A DNA stretch of 64,000 bases from Zoogloea sp. LCSB751 (GCF_002028455.1 NZ_MWUM01000006.1:124001-188000); one strand, 5' to 3'; positions 18,178 through 26,790 are shown, numbered from the stretch's first letter. The notes: a model not told the origin generated them from the sequence alone. A program made the numbers and translations.

Positions 18178-18781
18178 CCCGGCCCGTTTTGCGTCTGTCT
18201 CAGTCGTCGATACCTGCGCCATCTGGAACATGCTGTCCTCCTTACGAATCAACCAGGCAGCTATCCAGGCCAAACTTCACTTTTGTGTGACGCCTGTTGT
18301 GCTGTACGAGTGCTTGCAAAAACCTCGCTCCAACATCACGACAGAACAACAAACCCTTATGACGCGGCTGCGCAACGAGCGCGCCGCAGGCCGCTTCCCC
18401 GTCCAGGAATGCAGCTTGGATGACCTGCTTGCGATTTCCTCCAAAGCGCCTGGTCGGCTCAGTTCAGGCGAGCTTTCGTGTATTGCGACGGCCTATCGCA
18501 TCCGAAGCATTGCAGTGATGACCGATGAGAAACTGGCCAGGAACTACGCCAGAGACCGATTGGGCCTGCAGGTCGAGACTACCCCGCGGCTATATGGTTA
18601 CCTCCACTATCATCTCCATCTCGGTGGCGCCGATCACGATGAGGTCATCAAGGAGCATGAGCGCTTTGAGCGGCGGCCCCTCACGCCTTTTTTCAACCAG
18701 ACGTTCCATGAAGCGATGCGTTGCCGGCTCATGGCGAACACGGTTTCGATCGTTGCCAGCCATTCGTCGTCACAGGGCTGA
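18167..18781 (+). CDS. PIN-domain nuclease partner of the ImmA protein
   Basis: A 204-residue PIN-like protein. The acidic active-site residues are all in place: D15 (VVDTCAIW), E48 (LYECLQK), E102 (SSGELSC) and D120 (VMTDEKLARNYA). PIN domains are metal-dependent RNases and often toxins. It is longer than VapC toxins (about 130 residues), with an extra helical C-terminus. The start at 18167 lies within the end of the upstream HTH-ImmA gene, and the pairing suggests the ImmA protein controls it, directly or through its HTH domain. Confidence 0.8.
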   Translation: MSYDPARFASVSVVDTCAIWNMLSSLRINQAAIQAKLHFCVTPVVLYECLQKPRSNITTEQQTLMTRLRNERAAGRFPVQECSLDDLLAISSKAPGRLSSGELSCIATAYRIRSIAVMTDEKLARNYARDRLGLQVETTPRLYGYLHYHLHLGGADHDEVIKEHERFERRPLTPFFNQTFHEAMRCRLMANTVSIVASHSSSQG

Positions 18782-19065
18782 AGACGGAAATCAATAAAAG
18801 CTAGTGGAATTTTCCATTCCTTAGGCCAGCTCTGACCATTAATGCCGCTGTCGACGTCGAGTGGACTCCGGAACAATCAGCCTACTAAGAGGTGGCTACC
18901 AACGGCCGCAGGCAGTCGGTCAACGGTCGTTGCACTGGAATTCTGGCCGAGTGACCGTATATCCTCCGTCCTCTAGTAAAAAAGGCGCACTTCTCGGAAA
19001 GCAGGCGAGAAGGAAGGGGCCATAAATTCCTAGCGCCTCGGCTGGCCGGGAAGAGGGGGCGATGG

Positions 19066-19539
19066 CTATGCCTTGTACTCCGTCCACTCGCCCTTAGCCT
19101 GATTTTCTGACTCTTCCCGCACAAGCCACTGATCAAATTGTTCACGGCCATTGCCGCGCCAGTGAATGAGGGAGTGCTTGATGTCAGCTACTGAACGCAA
19201 GGAATTAAGGCCAGTCGACCCGCCCGGATAATATTTTTTGAACCCCCGAGCAAAGGGAATTTCTAGCAGCCAGCCATGATCGCGTTCCTGGCTGAACTGA
19301 AGGATAAATTTCTCGCTGGAGCCAACCACACCTGCGTCGCAGACTCGGTGAGTATGTTCAGCAAGGCTGCGGGAGTGATCAAGCTCGATGTCGTTCCACT
19401 GCTTGACGTAGCGTCGATATAAGCGGAATAGGCGCTCACCGTAGGCTCCAAGGTTGAGTAGCGCGCCCGATTCGAAGCCTTGCCAGCGCTTTGCTGTAGA
19501 AGGGTGCTCTCCTACCCAATACGGTTTCCTCGGTGCCAT
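19066..19539 (-). CDS. Unknown protein, minus strand
   Basis: A 157-residue protein without signal peptide or membrane segment, rich in aromatic and charged residues; no family recognised. The ATG at 19539 has GGAG about 10 bases before it, and the 11 extra residues of the longer frame are dropped for that reason. It is the only minus-strand gene between cadA and comM and stands alone. The 284 bp between it and the PIN gene hold no gene I can support. Confidence 0.45.
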   Translation of the reverse strand: MAPRKPYWVGEHPSTAKRWQGFESGALLNLGAYGERLFRLYRRYVKQWNDIELDHSRSLAEHTHRVCDAGVVGSSEKFILQFSQERDHGWLLEIPFARGFKKYYPGGSTGLNSLRSVADIKHSLIHWRGNGREQFDQWLVREESENQAKGEWTEYKA

Positions 19540-19682
19540 GTGAGCTTCACTCCAGGGGTGTGACAACCGCATTAAATCATACTATCGAACGACACCCCGA
19601 TGCCCATGATCGTCGGCACTGACGTTATGCCATCGTAAAATCGACTGATTGACACAAATGCTGCCCCATCGGGCGGGAGGCG

Positions 19683-20399
19683 ATGGTGGATGTCCTTTTC
19701 TTTTTCAGTGAGCGTACCCGGTTCTTGCGCCAGTTTTATGGGATGGCTGCCGGGTCTTTCGTCGAGCGGAAGCGAAAGATCGACGACCAAGAAGAACCAT
19801 TTGAACCGCCGTACAGCGAAGACGGCGAACCGGCCTTCCTTGCTGAGTGGATCGAAGCGGACGAGTCTCTACATGTGCTCGCGTACTCGTGCGTATCCAT
19901 GCTTGCCGGGTCGCTGCACCTCTATTTCGAGTCCTGGGTGCACCAAAGCGGGAGGCAAGTCGATGTGGAACTGAAGAAGAAGGTCTTCAAAAAGCAAGGG
20001 AAGATTGCCGGGTACGGGGCCCACTTCGAGCAGCAGTTCGGGATCGACTTTAGCTCGTGCCCGGCGGACCTCAAGCTGCTTGAGGAAATCATCCTCGCAA
20101 GGAACGTGGTGCAGCACCCACCGTCGATTACAAGTAACTGGACCTGCTATTCCGACGATGATCTTCAGAAGCTCCGAAAACCCTTTTTCCTTAACGAAAG
20201 GGAGGCCGGTCTTTTGTTGGACGACAGCGAGGACTCGCCTCGATTTTTACTTCCAACCGTGCATATTTCGGAAGAGCAACTGCTTGCAGCAATTGGCGAG
20301 GCAGAAAAGTTTGCGGGTTGGTTTGAAGAGCAGATCGTGGCGGTACTTTATGGACCAACGCGTAGTATGGGGGCACAGGAAGAGAGGGAGGTGTTGTGA
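19683..20399 (+). CDS. HEPN-like protein (R-x4-H), partner of an HExxH protein
   Basis: A 238-residue, mostly helical protein. The sequence ILARNVVQHP puts R140 and H145 in the R-x4-H arrangement of HEPN RNases, in the middle of a helix-rich region (residues 60-150), the position expected for a HEPN fold. Its stop overlaps the next start (GTGA), so it forms a tight two-gene unit with the HExxH protein. An RNase toxin or a structural HEPN subunit are both possible. No family name could be given from reading; the call rests on one motif and predicted helicity. Confidence 0.55.
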   Translation: MVDVLFFFSERTRFLRQFYGMAAGSFVERKRKIDDQEEPFEPPYSEDGEPAFLAEWIEADESLHVLAYSCVSMLAGSLHLYFESWVHQSGRQVDVELKKKVFKKQGKIAGYGAHFEQQFGIDFSSCPADLKLLEEIILARNVVQHPPSITSNWTCYSDDDLQKLRKPFFLNEREAGLLLDDSEDSPRFLLPTVHISEEQLLAAIGEAEKFAGWFEEQIVAVLYGPTRSMGAQEEREVL

Positions 20400-20857
20400 C
20401 AGTTGATCTCATGGCCGACTTGCCGGTGCTGCTTCCGAAGGCGACCCAGTGGGCCGAGGAACAATCGCTGGTGATTGCCAAGGGTGGTTTGGCGCTCGAC
20501 AAAACACTGCTCGACGTAGGGAGACGTGTCGGAGTACAGCGCCCAGAGCTTATTCGCGTCTCCCTGGTTCAGAGTATTCCTTTACCAGATGATCCTGCAC
20601 TACAAGCGGCTTGCGCCGCTGCAGGGTTCCTCAGCGAGCGCTTTAATGGCCTGACGCTCGGCCATGGAATCTATATCCGCGAGGAACGGGCAACAGTGAG
20701 ACTCCTTTCTCACGAGTTCCGTCACGTCTTCCAATACGAGCAGGCTGGCTCCATTGCCGGCTTTCTGTCGGAATACCTTCGGCAAATCTTCACTATCGGC
20801 TACGACCAAGCCCCATTGGAGATCGACGCCAGGGCGCATGAGATAGACAACCTGTAA
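20396..20857 (+). CDS. HExxH zincin-like protein
   Basis: A 153-residue protein starting at GTG 20396, with GGGAGG just upstream and a 4-bp overlap with the HEPN-like gene. H106-E107-x2-H110 forms an HExxH zinc-peptidase motif, and PLEIDARAHE (E142 and E149) offers a third ligand some 30 residues later, as in small zincins. No signal peptide or membrane anchor, so a cytoplasmic protease is likely. A peptidase coupled to a possible RNase suggests a conflict module in which one protein processes the other, but that is inference. Confidence 0.6.
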   Translation: MTVDLMADLPVLLPKATQWAEEQSLVIAKGGLALDKTLLDVGRRVGVQRPELIRVSLVQSIPLPDDPALQAACAAAGFLSERFNGLTLGHGIYIREERATVRLLSHEFRHVFQYEQAGSIAGFLSEYLRQIFTIGYDQAPLEIDARAHEIDNL

Positions 20858-21167
20858 TCTGCTCGTGTAACTTCAAAGCAGCCAAGGGCTACCTAACGCT
20901 TCAATAGCTTGCAACACGTGCAGAAGAGATTCGCCAGCAGCATGTCATCTTGCTATTACTTTTGGCTGAGGCCTGCTCCGATGCGGCTCGCGCAGGGCAA
21001 TTCTGGTAAAGTTTCCGCTCTATGACGTTGTGCAAACTGTATGCCATTTGGACCCCACTCGCGCTTTGCAGAGACTGGATCGGCTCAAAAGACAGTGCAA
21101 AGCGACAACATCCGACATTCGTGCGACCCACCTGGGTAGCCGACAAACTAGAGGGGGAGTGGAAACG
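20858..21167. other. 310 bp without a recognised gene
   Basis: Between the HExxH gene and the vWA gene. A frame in phase with the vWA gene is open from 21030, but the ribosome-binding site at 21151-21162 points to 21168 as the start. I saw no clear promoter, repeat or RNA in the stretch; it most likely holds the promoter of the vWA-PP2C-kinase operon. Confidence 0.4.
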
Positions 21168-22001
21168 ATGACCTATGAAGCGCAGATCAGCCGCGGTAAT
21201 CCGACGGCATTCCTGTTCGTTGTGGATCAATCCGGCTCGATGTCCGACAAGATGTCATCCGGTAAGAGCAAGGCCGAGTTCGTCGCCGATGCCCTCAACC
21301 GGACACTGATGAATCTCGTCACCCGCTGCACCAAGGCCGAAGGCGTCCGCGACTATTTCGAAATTGGTGTTCTCGGCTATGGCGGCAACGAGGTTGGAAA
21401 CGGCTTCTCCGGTGCCCTCGGTACGACGGTCCTCAACCCCATCTCCGCCATCGAGCAGAACCCGGTGCGCGTCGAAGACCGCAAGAGGAAGATGGACGAC
21501 GGCGCCGGCGGCATCCTGGAGACCTCCGTCAAATTTCCCGTGTGGTTCGAGCCCAAGGCCAGCGGCGGCACGCCGATGCGTGAGGCCCTGACCCGAGCAG
21601 CCGAAGAGCTCGTCGTCTGGTGCGATGCCCATCCCGACTGCTACCCGCCCACGGTCCTGCACGTGACCGACGGCGAATCGACCGACGGGGACCCGGAGGA
21701 AATCGCCACGCACTTGGGCCAGATCCGTACTAATGATGGCGAGGTGCTAATCCTCAACATCCACGTCAGCAGTCTCGGTACCGATGCCATCCGCTTCCCG
21801 GCTGGCGAATCTGGCCTGCCTGACGCCTACGCCAAGATGCTTTTCCGCATGTCCAGCCAACTTCCCGCACATCTCATCGGGTTCGCTCAACAAAAGGGTC
21901 ACACGGTCGGTAACGAGTCGCGCGGGTTCATGTTCAACGCCGAGGCGCCGGAAATCGTCGACTTCTTCGACATCGGAACGAGGGCTTCGCAGCTGCGCTG
22001 A
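21168..22001 (+). CDS. TerY-like von Willebrand A protein
   Basis: A 277-residue vWA-domain protein, first of a three-gene operon. The MIDAS metal-site residues are visible: D20-x-S22-x-S24 (VVDQSGSMS), a Thr/Gly loop (SGGTPM, about residues 139-144) and an Asp in the VTDGES motif. vWA followed by a PP2C phosphatase and a kinase is the TerY-phosphorylation triad described from the tellurite-resistance gene neighbourhoods and listed among defence systems. ATG at 21168 has GAGGGGGAG ahead of it. The partner or substrate of the vWA protein is unknown. Confidence 0.88.
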   Translation: MTYEAQISRGNPTAFLFVVDQSGSMSDKMSSGKSKAEFVADALNRTLMNLVTRCTKAEGVRDYFEIGVLGYGGNEVGNGFSGALGTTVLNPISAIEQNPVRVEDRKRKMDDGAGGILETSVKFPVWFEPKASGGTPMREALTRAAEELVVWCDAHPDCYPPTVLHVTDGESTDGDPEEIATHLGQIRTNDGEVLILNIHVSSLGTDAIRFPAGESGLPDAYAKMLFRMSSQLPAHLIGFAQQKGHTVGNESRGFMFNAEAPEIVDFFDIGTRASQLR

Positions 22002-22008
22002 GCCCTCT

Positions 22009-22764
22009 ATGAGACTGCTGTTCGAGGGCAGTTGCCCCAAGGATCCGCTCGGTAGCGACATCAACGAAGACCGGCGCGTGTTCGATGCGGCGCGCGGTGC
22101 GCTGGCACTGTGCGACGGCGCCAGCGAGTCGTTCAACTCGTCGGTCTGGGCACAGATCCTGGCGGATAAGTTCGTCGCCGATCCCGCCGTAACGCCCGAC
22201 TGGCTCGCCGGAGCCGTAGCCGACTATGTTTCGCGCCACGATTTCGAGTCCATGTCCTGGTCTCGGCAAGCCTCCTACGAGCGGGGCAGCTTCTCGACGC
22301 TGCTTGGCATTCAGCACATCCCCGGGAATCAAACCATCGAAGTCCTGGCCGTCGGCGACAGCCTCGCGGTGCTAGCCGACGGCGACAAACTTGTGGCCAG
22401 CTGGCCATTCTCCGATCCGGAACGCTTCAAGGAACGCCCGACACTATTTGCGACCCTTCCCGAGCACAATGGGTTCGTGTCCGATGCGGATTTCTGGACG
22501 ATGCGAGGAAGGCACTTCGAGCTCGGTATGCTGACCAATCCGTACCTGGTTTGCGTCACCGATGCCCTGGGGGAATGGCTGCTGCGACAAACACAGTCAG
22601 GCGGCGACGGGCTAGCCAAGCTGCTCGCCCTGGCGACGGAAGAAGATCTGATTGCTTTGGTCGTCGAGGAACGGGCCGCCGGCCGCATGCGCGTCGATGA
22701 CTCAACCTTGCTCATCGTAGCGTTCGATCAGGGAGGGGAGCCCGATGGCCTACCCCTCGTTTGA
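22009..22764 (+). CDS. PP2C-type phosphatase of the vWA-kinase triad
   Basis: A 251-residue PP2C-fold protein. Metal-binding motifs are seen at NED (N19-E20-D21), DG (D36-G37), VGDS (VLAVGDSLAVLAD) and near the C-terminus DDST. It begins 7 bp after the vWA gene and overlaps the kinase gene by 20 bp, so the three are co-expressed. The expected role is to reverse phosphorylation by the kinase. Smaller than eukaryotic PP2C but normal for the bacterial triad enzymes. Confidence 0.85.
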   Translation: MRLLFEGSCPKDPLGSDINEDRRVFDAARGALALCDGASESFNSSVWAQILADKFVADPAVTPDWLAGAVADYVSRHDFESMSWSRQASYERGSFSTLLGIQHIPGNQTIEVLAVGDSLAVLADGDKLVASWPFSDPERFKERPTLFATLPEHNGFVSDADFWTMRGRHFELGMLTNPYLVCVTDALGEWLLRQTQSGGDGLAKLLALATEEDLIALVVEERAAGRMRVDDSTLLIVAFDQGGEPDGLPLV

Positions 22765-24409
22765 GCAGTACAACAACGCCTTCACTGCCCATCAGCAGTT
22801 GCTCTCCGATCCGGAGCTGCAAAAGGGGATCGTCACCACGACCGGCCTGGGCACGCCGCTGGCCATCAGCGGCGGCTTCGCCCTGACCTACACGATCAAG
22901 ACCGGACCCAAGAAATATGCAGTACGGTGCTTCCACCGTGAGGCGCCGGGCCTTGAGCGACGCTACCAGGCGATCGCGCGCCGTCTCGCGCAGCTCAATT
23001 CGCCGTATTTCCTCGGCTTCCAGTTTCAGCCCCAAGGCATCCGCGTCGACGGCGCTCCTTACCCCATCGTCAAGATGGCCTGGGCGCAAGGGGTGACCCT
23101 CGGCGAATTCCTAGAGGACAACCACGGGAAGAAAGGCGCTCTGGCGAATCTGCCAAATTCGCTCCTGGCGCTCTCCCAATTCCTCGAAACGGAGCGTCTG
23201 GCGCACGGCGATATCCAGACCGGCAACATGATGGTCTCGGGTACTACCGGCGCGATCCAGCTCATCGACTATGATGGTATGTTCGTCGAGGACATTCGCG
23301 ACCTCGGCAGCGCCGAACTCGGCCACATCAACTTCCAGCACCCGGACCGGAAGTCTAAAAATCCGTTTGGGCCGACGATGGACCGGTTCTCGCTCATCGC
23401 CCTCTGGCTGGCGCTCAAGGCCCTAAATGAAGAAGCGGGGCTCTGGGACAAAACCCAATCTGAGATGGACGCGATCGTGTTCCGGGCGAGCGACTACATC
23501 GACCCGTCCTCGTCGTCTGTCTTCTCGGAACTGATGCGCAGGCCGGCGCTGGCCAAGCATGCCCAGCATTTCGCTGCGGTGTGCCTGGCGCCTATCGAGA
23601 AAATACCTAGCCTCGAGGACTTCCTTGCCGGGAAGAACATTCCTGCTGGTGCCGTCCAGATCGGTGCCAAACCGCAGGAAGGTCGGCCGAAGCCCGGGTA
23701 TATGGGCGCTTACGACGTCCTGTCGGGGGCAAGCTACGAGGCTTGCCTGCGCCGCGTCGGTGACAAGGTGGAGGTGGTCGGCAGCATCGTTGAGGTCAGG
23801 CAGGCCAAAACGACCAAGGGAAAGCCATACATCTTCCTCAATTTCGGGCTATGGCAGGGATCGATATTCAAGGTCTCGATTTGGTCCGAAGGGCTTGCGG
23901 CGCTATCCAGAAAACCCGATGACTCGTGGGCCGGCAAATGGATCAGTGTGGTCGGGCTGATGGAGCCGCCCTACGTGAACAAGAAGCTCAAATACTCGCA
24001 CCTCTCCGTCAACGTGACGACCAATGGCCAGATGACCGTCATTACGGAAGCCGAGGCCAAATTCCGATTAACGCCCTGGTCAACGAAGAGCGCGCCGGCC
24101 AGGAGCTCCAACCAGGAAGCGCTCGGCAAGATCAAGGGGCAGCAGACGACGGCGCGCCCGCCGAGTAATGCACCTGCCGCCCCTTCTTCACCGAACAAAA
24201 ACGTTCTGGACAATATCCGCAAGGCACAGCGCAGTGTGCAATCTCAGCCAACTGCAGCCCCCTCTCCGCCGAGTCCGAGTCCAAGACCAGCACCTCAGCC
24301 CCAACGACCACAGCCTCAACTCACGCAACCGGCCTACCAGAGCTCGTACCGACGACCTCCAGAGAAAAAGGGGTGGTTCGAGAGGCTATGGGACTGGATT
24401 TCCAAGTAG
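22745..24409 (+). CDS. Triad Ser/Thr kinase with OB-fold and Pro-rich tail
   Basis: A 554-residue kinase-fold protein. The catalytic loop is HGDIQTGN (D156, N161) and the metal motif is DYDG (D177), a variant of DFG. The usual VAIK lysine appears to be Arg (YAVRCF, R61), so activity needs checking. After the kinase domain (about residues 30-300) come an OB-fold-like segment (about 330-425) that reads like a tRNA_anti/ExoVII-type nucleic-acid-binding domain, a Pro/Gln-rich linker (about 465-535) and an aromatic C-terminus. The OB-fold suggests that the triad senses nucleic acid. The gene starts inside the end of the phosphatase gene. Confidence 0.85.
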   Translation: MAYPSFEQYNNAFTAHQQLLSDPELQKGIVTTTGLGTPLAISGGFALTYTIKTGPKKYAVRCFHREAPGLERRYQAIARRLAQLNSPYFLGFQFQPQGIRVDGAPYPIVKMAWAQGVTLGEFLEDNHGKKGALANLPNSLLALSQFLETERLAHGDIQTGNMMVSGTTGAIQLIDYDGMFVEDIRDLGSAELGHINFQHPDRKSKNPFGPTMDRFSLIALWLALKALNEEAGLWDKTQSEMDAIVFRASDYIDPSSSSVFSELMRRPALAKHAQHFAAVCLAPIEKIPSLEDFLAGKNIPAGAVQIGAKPQEGRPKPGYMGAYDVLSGASYEACLRRVGDKVEVVGSIVEVRQAKTTKGKPYIFLNFGLWQGSIFKVSIWSEGLAALSRKPDDSWAGKWISVVGLMEPPYVNKKLKYSHLSVNVTTNGQMTVITEAEAKFRLTPWSTKSAPARSSNQEALGKIKGQQTTARPPSNAPAAPSSPNKNVLDNIRKAQRSVQSQPTAAPSPPSPSPRPAPQPQRPQPQLTQPAYQSSYRRPPEKKGWFERLWDWISK

Positions 24410-24539
24410 CGCGACAACGTCTGCTGGGACGTGAATTACTTTGATTCTGGAACCCATTAAGATAACGCCATAATTTGCAGGGCATTGCAGTTATTGGTGG
24501 ATTCGCACCATCAATCGATAAACTCCAGGAGAAGTTGAA

Positions 24540-24767
24540 ATGACGACAATTCCGTTTCTGATTAGCTTTGCTAAGCCTTGCCTCTCTCCCGGGCGCCCCA
24601 GTGTGAATACCGACTACGTTTATGACAAAACTGAAGACATGGTCCGATGGACCGGACATGCTGAGGCCCCGTTTGCCATCGACCAAGCAGGTACGGCTGG
24701 CCCAATGACTAAGAAAGCCGACGTCGAGAAGGGCGAAGATAATAAGGACCGACGGATGTGGCGCTAG
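24540..24767 (+). CDS. Candidate graspetide precursor peptide
   Basis: A 75-residue peptide with AGGAGA about 7 bases before its start, ending 9 bp before an ATP-grasp ligase gene. Residues 5-10 read PFLISF, resembling the PFxxxF helix (PFFARF in microviridins) that ATP-grasp ligases of graspetides bind in the leader. The rest is rich in the residues these enzymes join, Thr/Ser/Lys as donors and Asp/Glu as acceptors: DYVYDKTEDMVRW at 25-37 and KKADVEKGEDNKD at 58-70. It ends in MWR. No homology could be tested; the call rests on leader motif, composition, size and position. Confidence 0.65.
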   Translation: MTTIPFLISFAKPCLSPGRPSVNTDYVYDKTEDMVRWTGHAEAPFAIDQAGTAGPMTKKADVEKGEDNKDRRMWR

Positions 24768-24776
24768 GCAAGACTG

Positions 24777-25745
24777 ATGATCCTCATCCTCTCAAACAAA
24801 TGGGACATCACCGTTGACTTCGTCGTCCGTGAGCTCAAAGCCCGTCATGCCGAATTCGTACGGATCAACACGGAAGACCTGACCCAAGACGGAATCGTAT
24901 TTCGTTTTCCAGGACCAAGCCTCTTGATTGGCAAAGGTACAAAGGTCCTGGATCTATCACGGGTAACTGCGATTTGGTGTAGGCGTCCCGGAAAGCCATT
25001 TGACTTCGTTCCCAGGGAACACAGGCCCTCGGATGCAATTCAGAAATTCGCGAGTGACCAGTGGTTCGCTTGTTTAGAGGCTCTGGAGCTTCTAAGCAAT
25101 GTTCGCTGGGTGAACCCTCAAGCGGCGAGCGATCAGATGGAAAGTAAGCTCCGCCAACTTCAACTCGCCTCTGAATTGGGTTTTGACATACCCAGAACTA
25201 TGGTCTCAAACCGAGGTGACGAAATCCGCGCCTTCTGCAAATCTGAAGGAGGCCGGATCGTTGCCAAAGCGCTCTACGCGCCGCTCATTGAGGAGCCGGA
25301 GCAAGACTTCTTCGTCTTCTCAAACGTCGTCACGTCAGCGGACCTGCTGGACAACGATGCTCTCTCTCTAGCACCTAGTATCTTCCAACAGATGCTATCA
25401 CCCAAGATTGACTACCGCGTTACTGTGATTGGTGACAATGTAATCGCGGTTAGGATTGTCCCGATTGATGACGCCCGAGGAGAAGCCACTTTAGACTGGC
25501 GCACTCGAGAAGCAAACGTCAAGTTCGAAACCTCCGATATCCCCAAGCCGATCGAACAGCTATGCAGGGATTTTGTTACTCGGGCGGGACTCGTGTTTGG
25601 TGCGATCGACTTGGTCGAGCATGCTGGCAGGTTTTTCTTCCTTGAGATTAATCCAAACGGAGAATGGGGCTGGCTAGAGAAAACTGTGGGCGTGCCTATC
25701 AGCTCTGCACTTTGTGACGTACTCGTCGATGGGATGGAGCAATGA
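24777..25745 (+). CDS. MvdD/RimK-like ATP-grasp ligase
   Basis: A 322-residue ATP-grasp enzyme of the RimK/MvdD type. It shows an N-terminal pre-ATP-grasp domain with the IWCRRP signature of graspetide ligases, the VNPQAASDQMESK loop before the ATP-grasp fold, DYRVTVIGD (about residues 212-220), and FLEINPNGEW with E290 and N292 as magnesium ligands. Such ligases form ester or amide bonds between side chains of a leader-guided precursor. The preceding short gene supplies such a peptide and the following gene overlaps by 4 bp. An enzyme for a tail modification like RimK remains the alternative. Confidence 0.88.
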   Translation: MILILSNKWDITVDFVVRELKARHAEFVRINTEDLTQDGIVFRFPGPSLLIGKGTKVLDLSRVTAIWCRRPGKPFDFVPREHRPSDAIQKFASDQWFACLEALELLSNVRWVNPQAASDQMESKLRQLQLASELGFDIPRTMVSNRGDEIRAFCKSEGGRIVAKALYAPLIEEPEQDFFVFSNVVTSADLLDNDALSLAPSIFQQMLSPKIDYRVTVIGDNVIAVRIVPIDDARGEATLDWRTREANVKFETSDIPKPIEQLCRDFVTRAGLVFGAIDLVEHAGRFFFLEINPNGEWGWLEKTVGVPISSALCDVLVDGMEQ

Positions 25746-26725
25746 ATTGGCGCATGTTCCTGCGACGAGCCTGGGAGTTCTTGTATCCCCCCTACGAGCT
25801 ACTTCGTTATGGTCCAACTGGCGACTTAGAGCCTGAGGAGTCCACTGATATGCTGTTTCGGGGCAAGAAGTCAGTTGCTCAGGACGTACAGCAAAGCCAC
25901 ATGGCGATCGCGGAAGCTATTTATAAGAGCGAGATTGATCGCAAGAAAAATATTGAGGACAAAGCAGGAAACTTCCTTGCAGGCGTGGGCATATCCTCGA
26001 GCATCTTGATCGCGCTTCCGGCAGTATTGACCGAAAAAATCAATGCCCCGCTCTATCTGAAGGTGATGATGTTAACCATCTTCATGATCGCAGTCGGATA
26101 TCTGGTGGTTGCCGCTATCTATGCAGTAAAGGTGCGGGCCCGAGCTCCACACTATGTTCTCAATTCTGCCAGCCTTGAATCTTTTGCACTGACCGCAACA
26201 GATTTCCGTCGACAGTGGGCTTTGCATCTCATCGATCTCGCCCGTCGGAACGAACCGTTGCTCATTCTCAAGGCAAATCAGTTGTACTTGGCCGAGAAGA
26301 CGTTTTTACGGGGCGTGGTCGCAGCGAGCGTTGGCGGTCTTTTGCTTGGGATCTTCGCTATCGCATACCCGAAGGCCCAAGCCAACCCGACCGGAATGAT
26401 GGATGCTTTTGGCGCTCAAGAGAGCGCAGTTCTGAGCTCCAGCATTGCAAGCTGTTTGAACTCGAATGCCAACTTGAGCCTGCAACTCGCTGCCGAAGGG
26501 AAGGCCGCAGGTGAACTCAAAGCCGAATTGGCTGCAAACCTCAAGACTGTCGCAGCCTTGAAGGCTCAACTTGAAGGGAGGAAGCTGGTCTCACAGCGGA
26601 ATTCTTCGGCACAAGCATATCCGGCACATCCAAAGAAGGTTTCGCGAAAGTGTAGTTCCAGCTCTAAAGCAGAACCAATAGAAGGAAATCCCGCGGCGGA
26701 GAAGACAAGCTCACCTCCATCCTAA
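25742..26725 (+). CDS. Three-TM protein of the graspetide cassette, effector-like
   Basis: A 327-residue membrane protein overlapping the ATP-grasp gene by 4 bp (ATGA). A charged helix (residues 45-75) with IEDKAGNFLAGVG leads into membrane segment 1 (about 76-97), segment 2 follows (about 105-129), then a helical cytoplasmic part, segment 3 (about 191-210), and a Lys/Ala/Glu-rich coiled coil (about 225-290) with a Ser/Pro/Lys-rich tail. The helix-KA-membrane pair resembles the two-TM effectors of Pycsar/CBASS-like systems. It may be a killer pore, an exporter or an immunity protein for the peptide. No signal peptide. GC is low here. Confidence 0.65.
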   Translation: MNWRMFLRRAWEFLYPPYELLRYGPTGDLEPEESTDMLFRGKKSVAQDVQQSHMAIAEAIYKSEIDRKKNIEDKAGNFLAGVGISSSILIALPAVLTEKINAPLYLKVMMLTIFMIAVGYLVVAAIYAVKVRARAPHYVLNSASLESFALTATDFRRQWALHLIDLARRNEPLLILKANQLYLAEKTFLRGVVAASVGGLLLGIFAIAYPKAQANPTGMMDAFGAQESAVLSSSIASCLNSNANLSLQLAAEGKAAGELKAELAANLKTVAALKAQLEGRKLVSQRNSSAQAYPAHPKKVSRKCSSSSKAEPIEGNPAAEKTSSPPS

Positions 26726-26790
26726 TTGCCGTAAAAGGACCCAGCGGAGCAGATTGACTCTGCTAAGAACCTGCCGCGCTTCGCTTGCCT

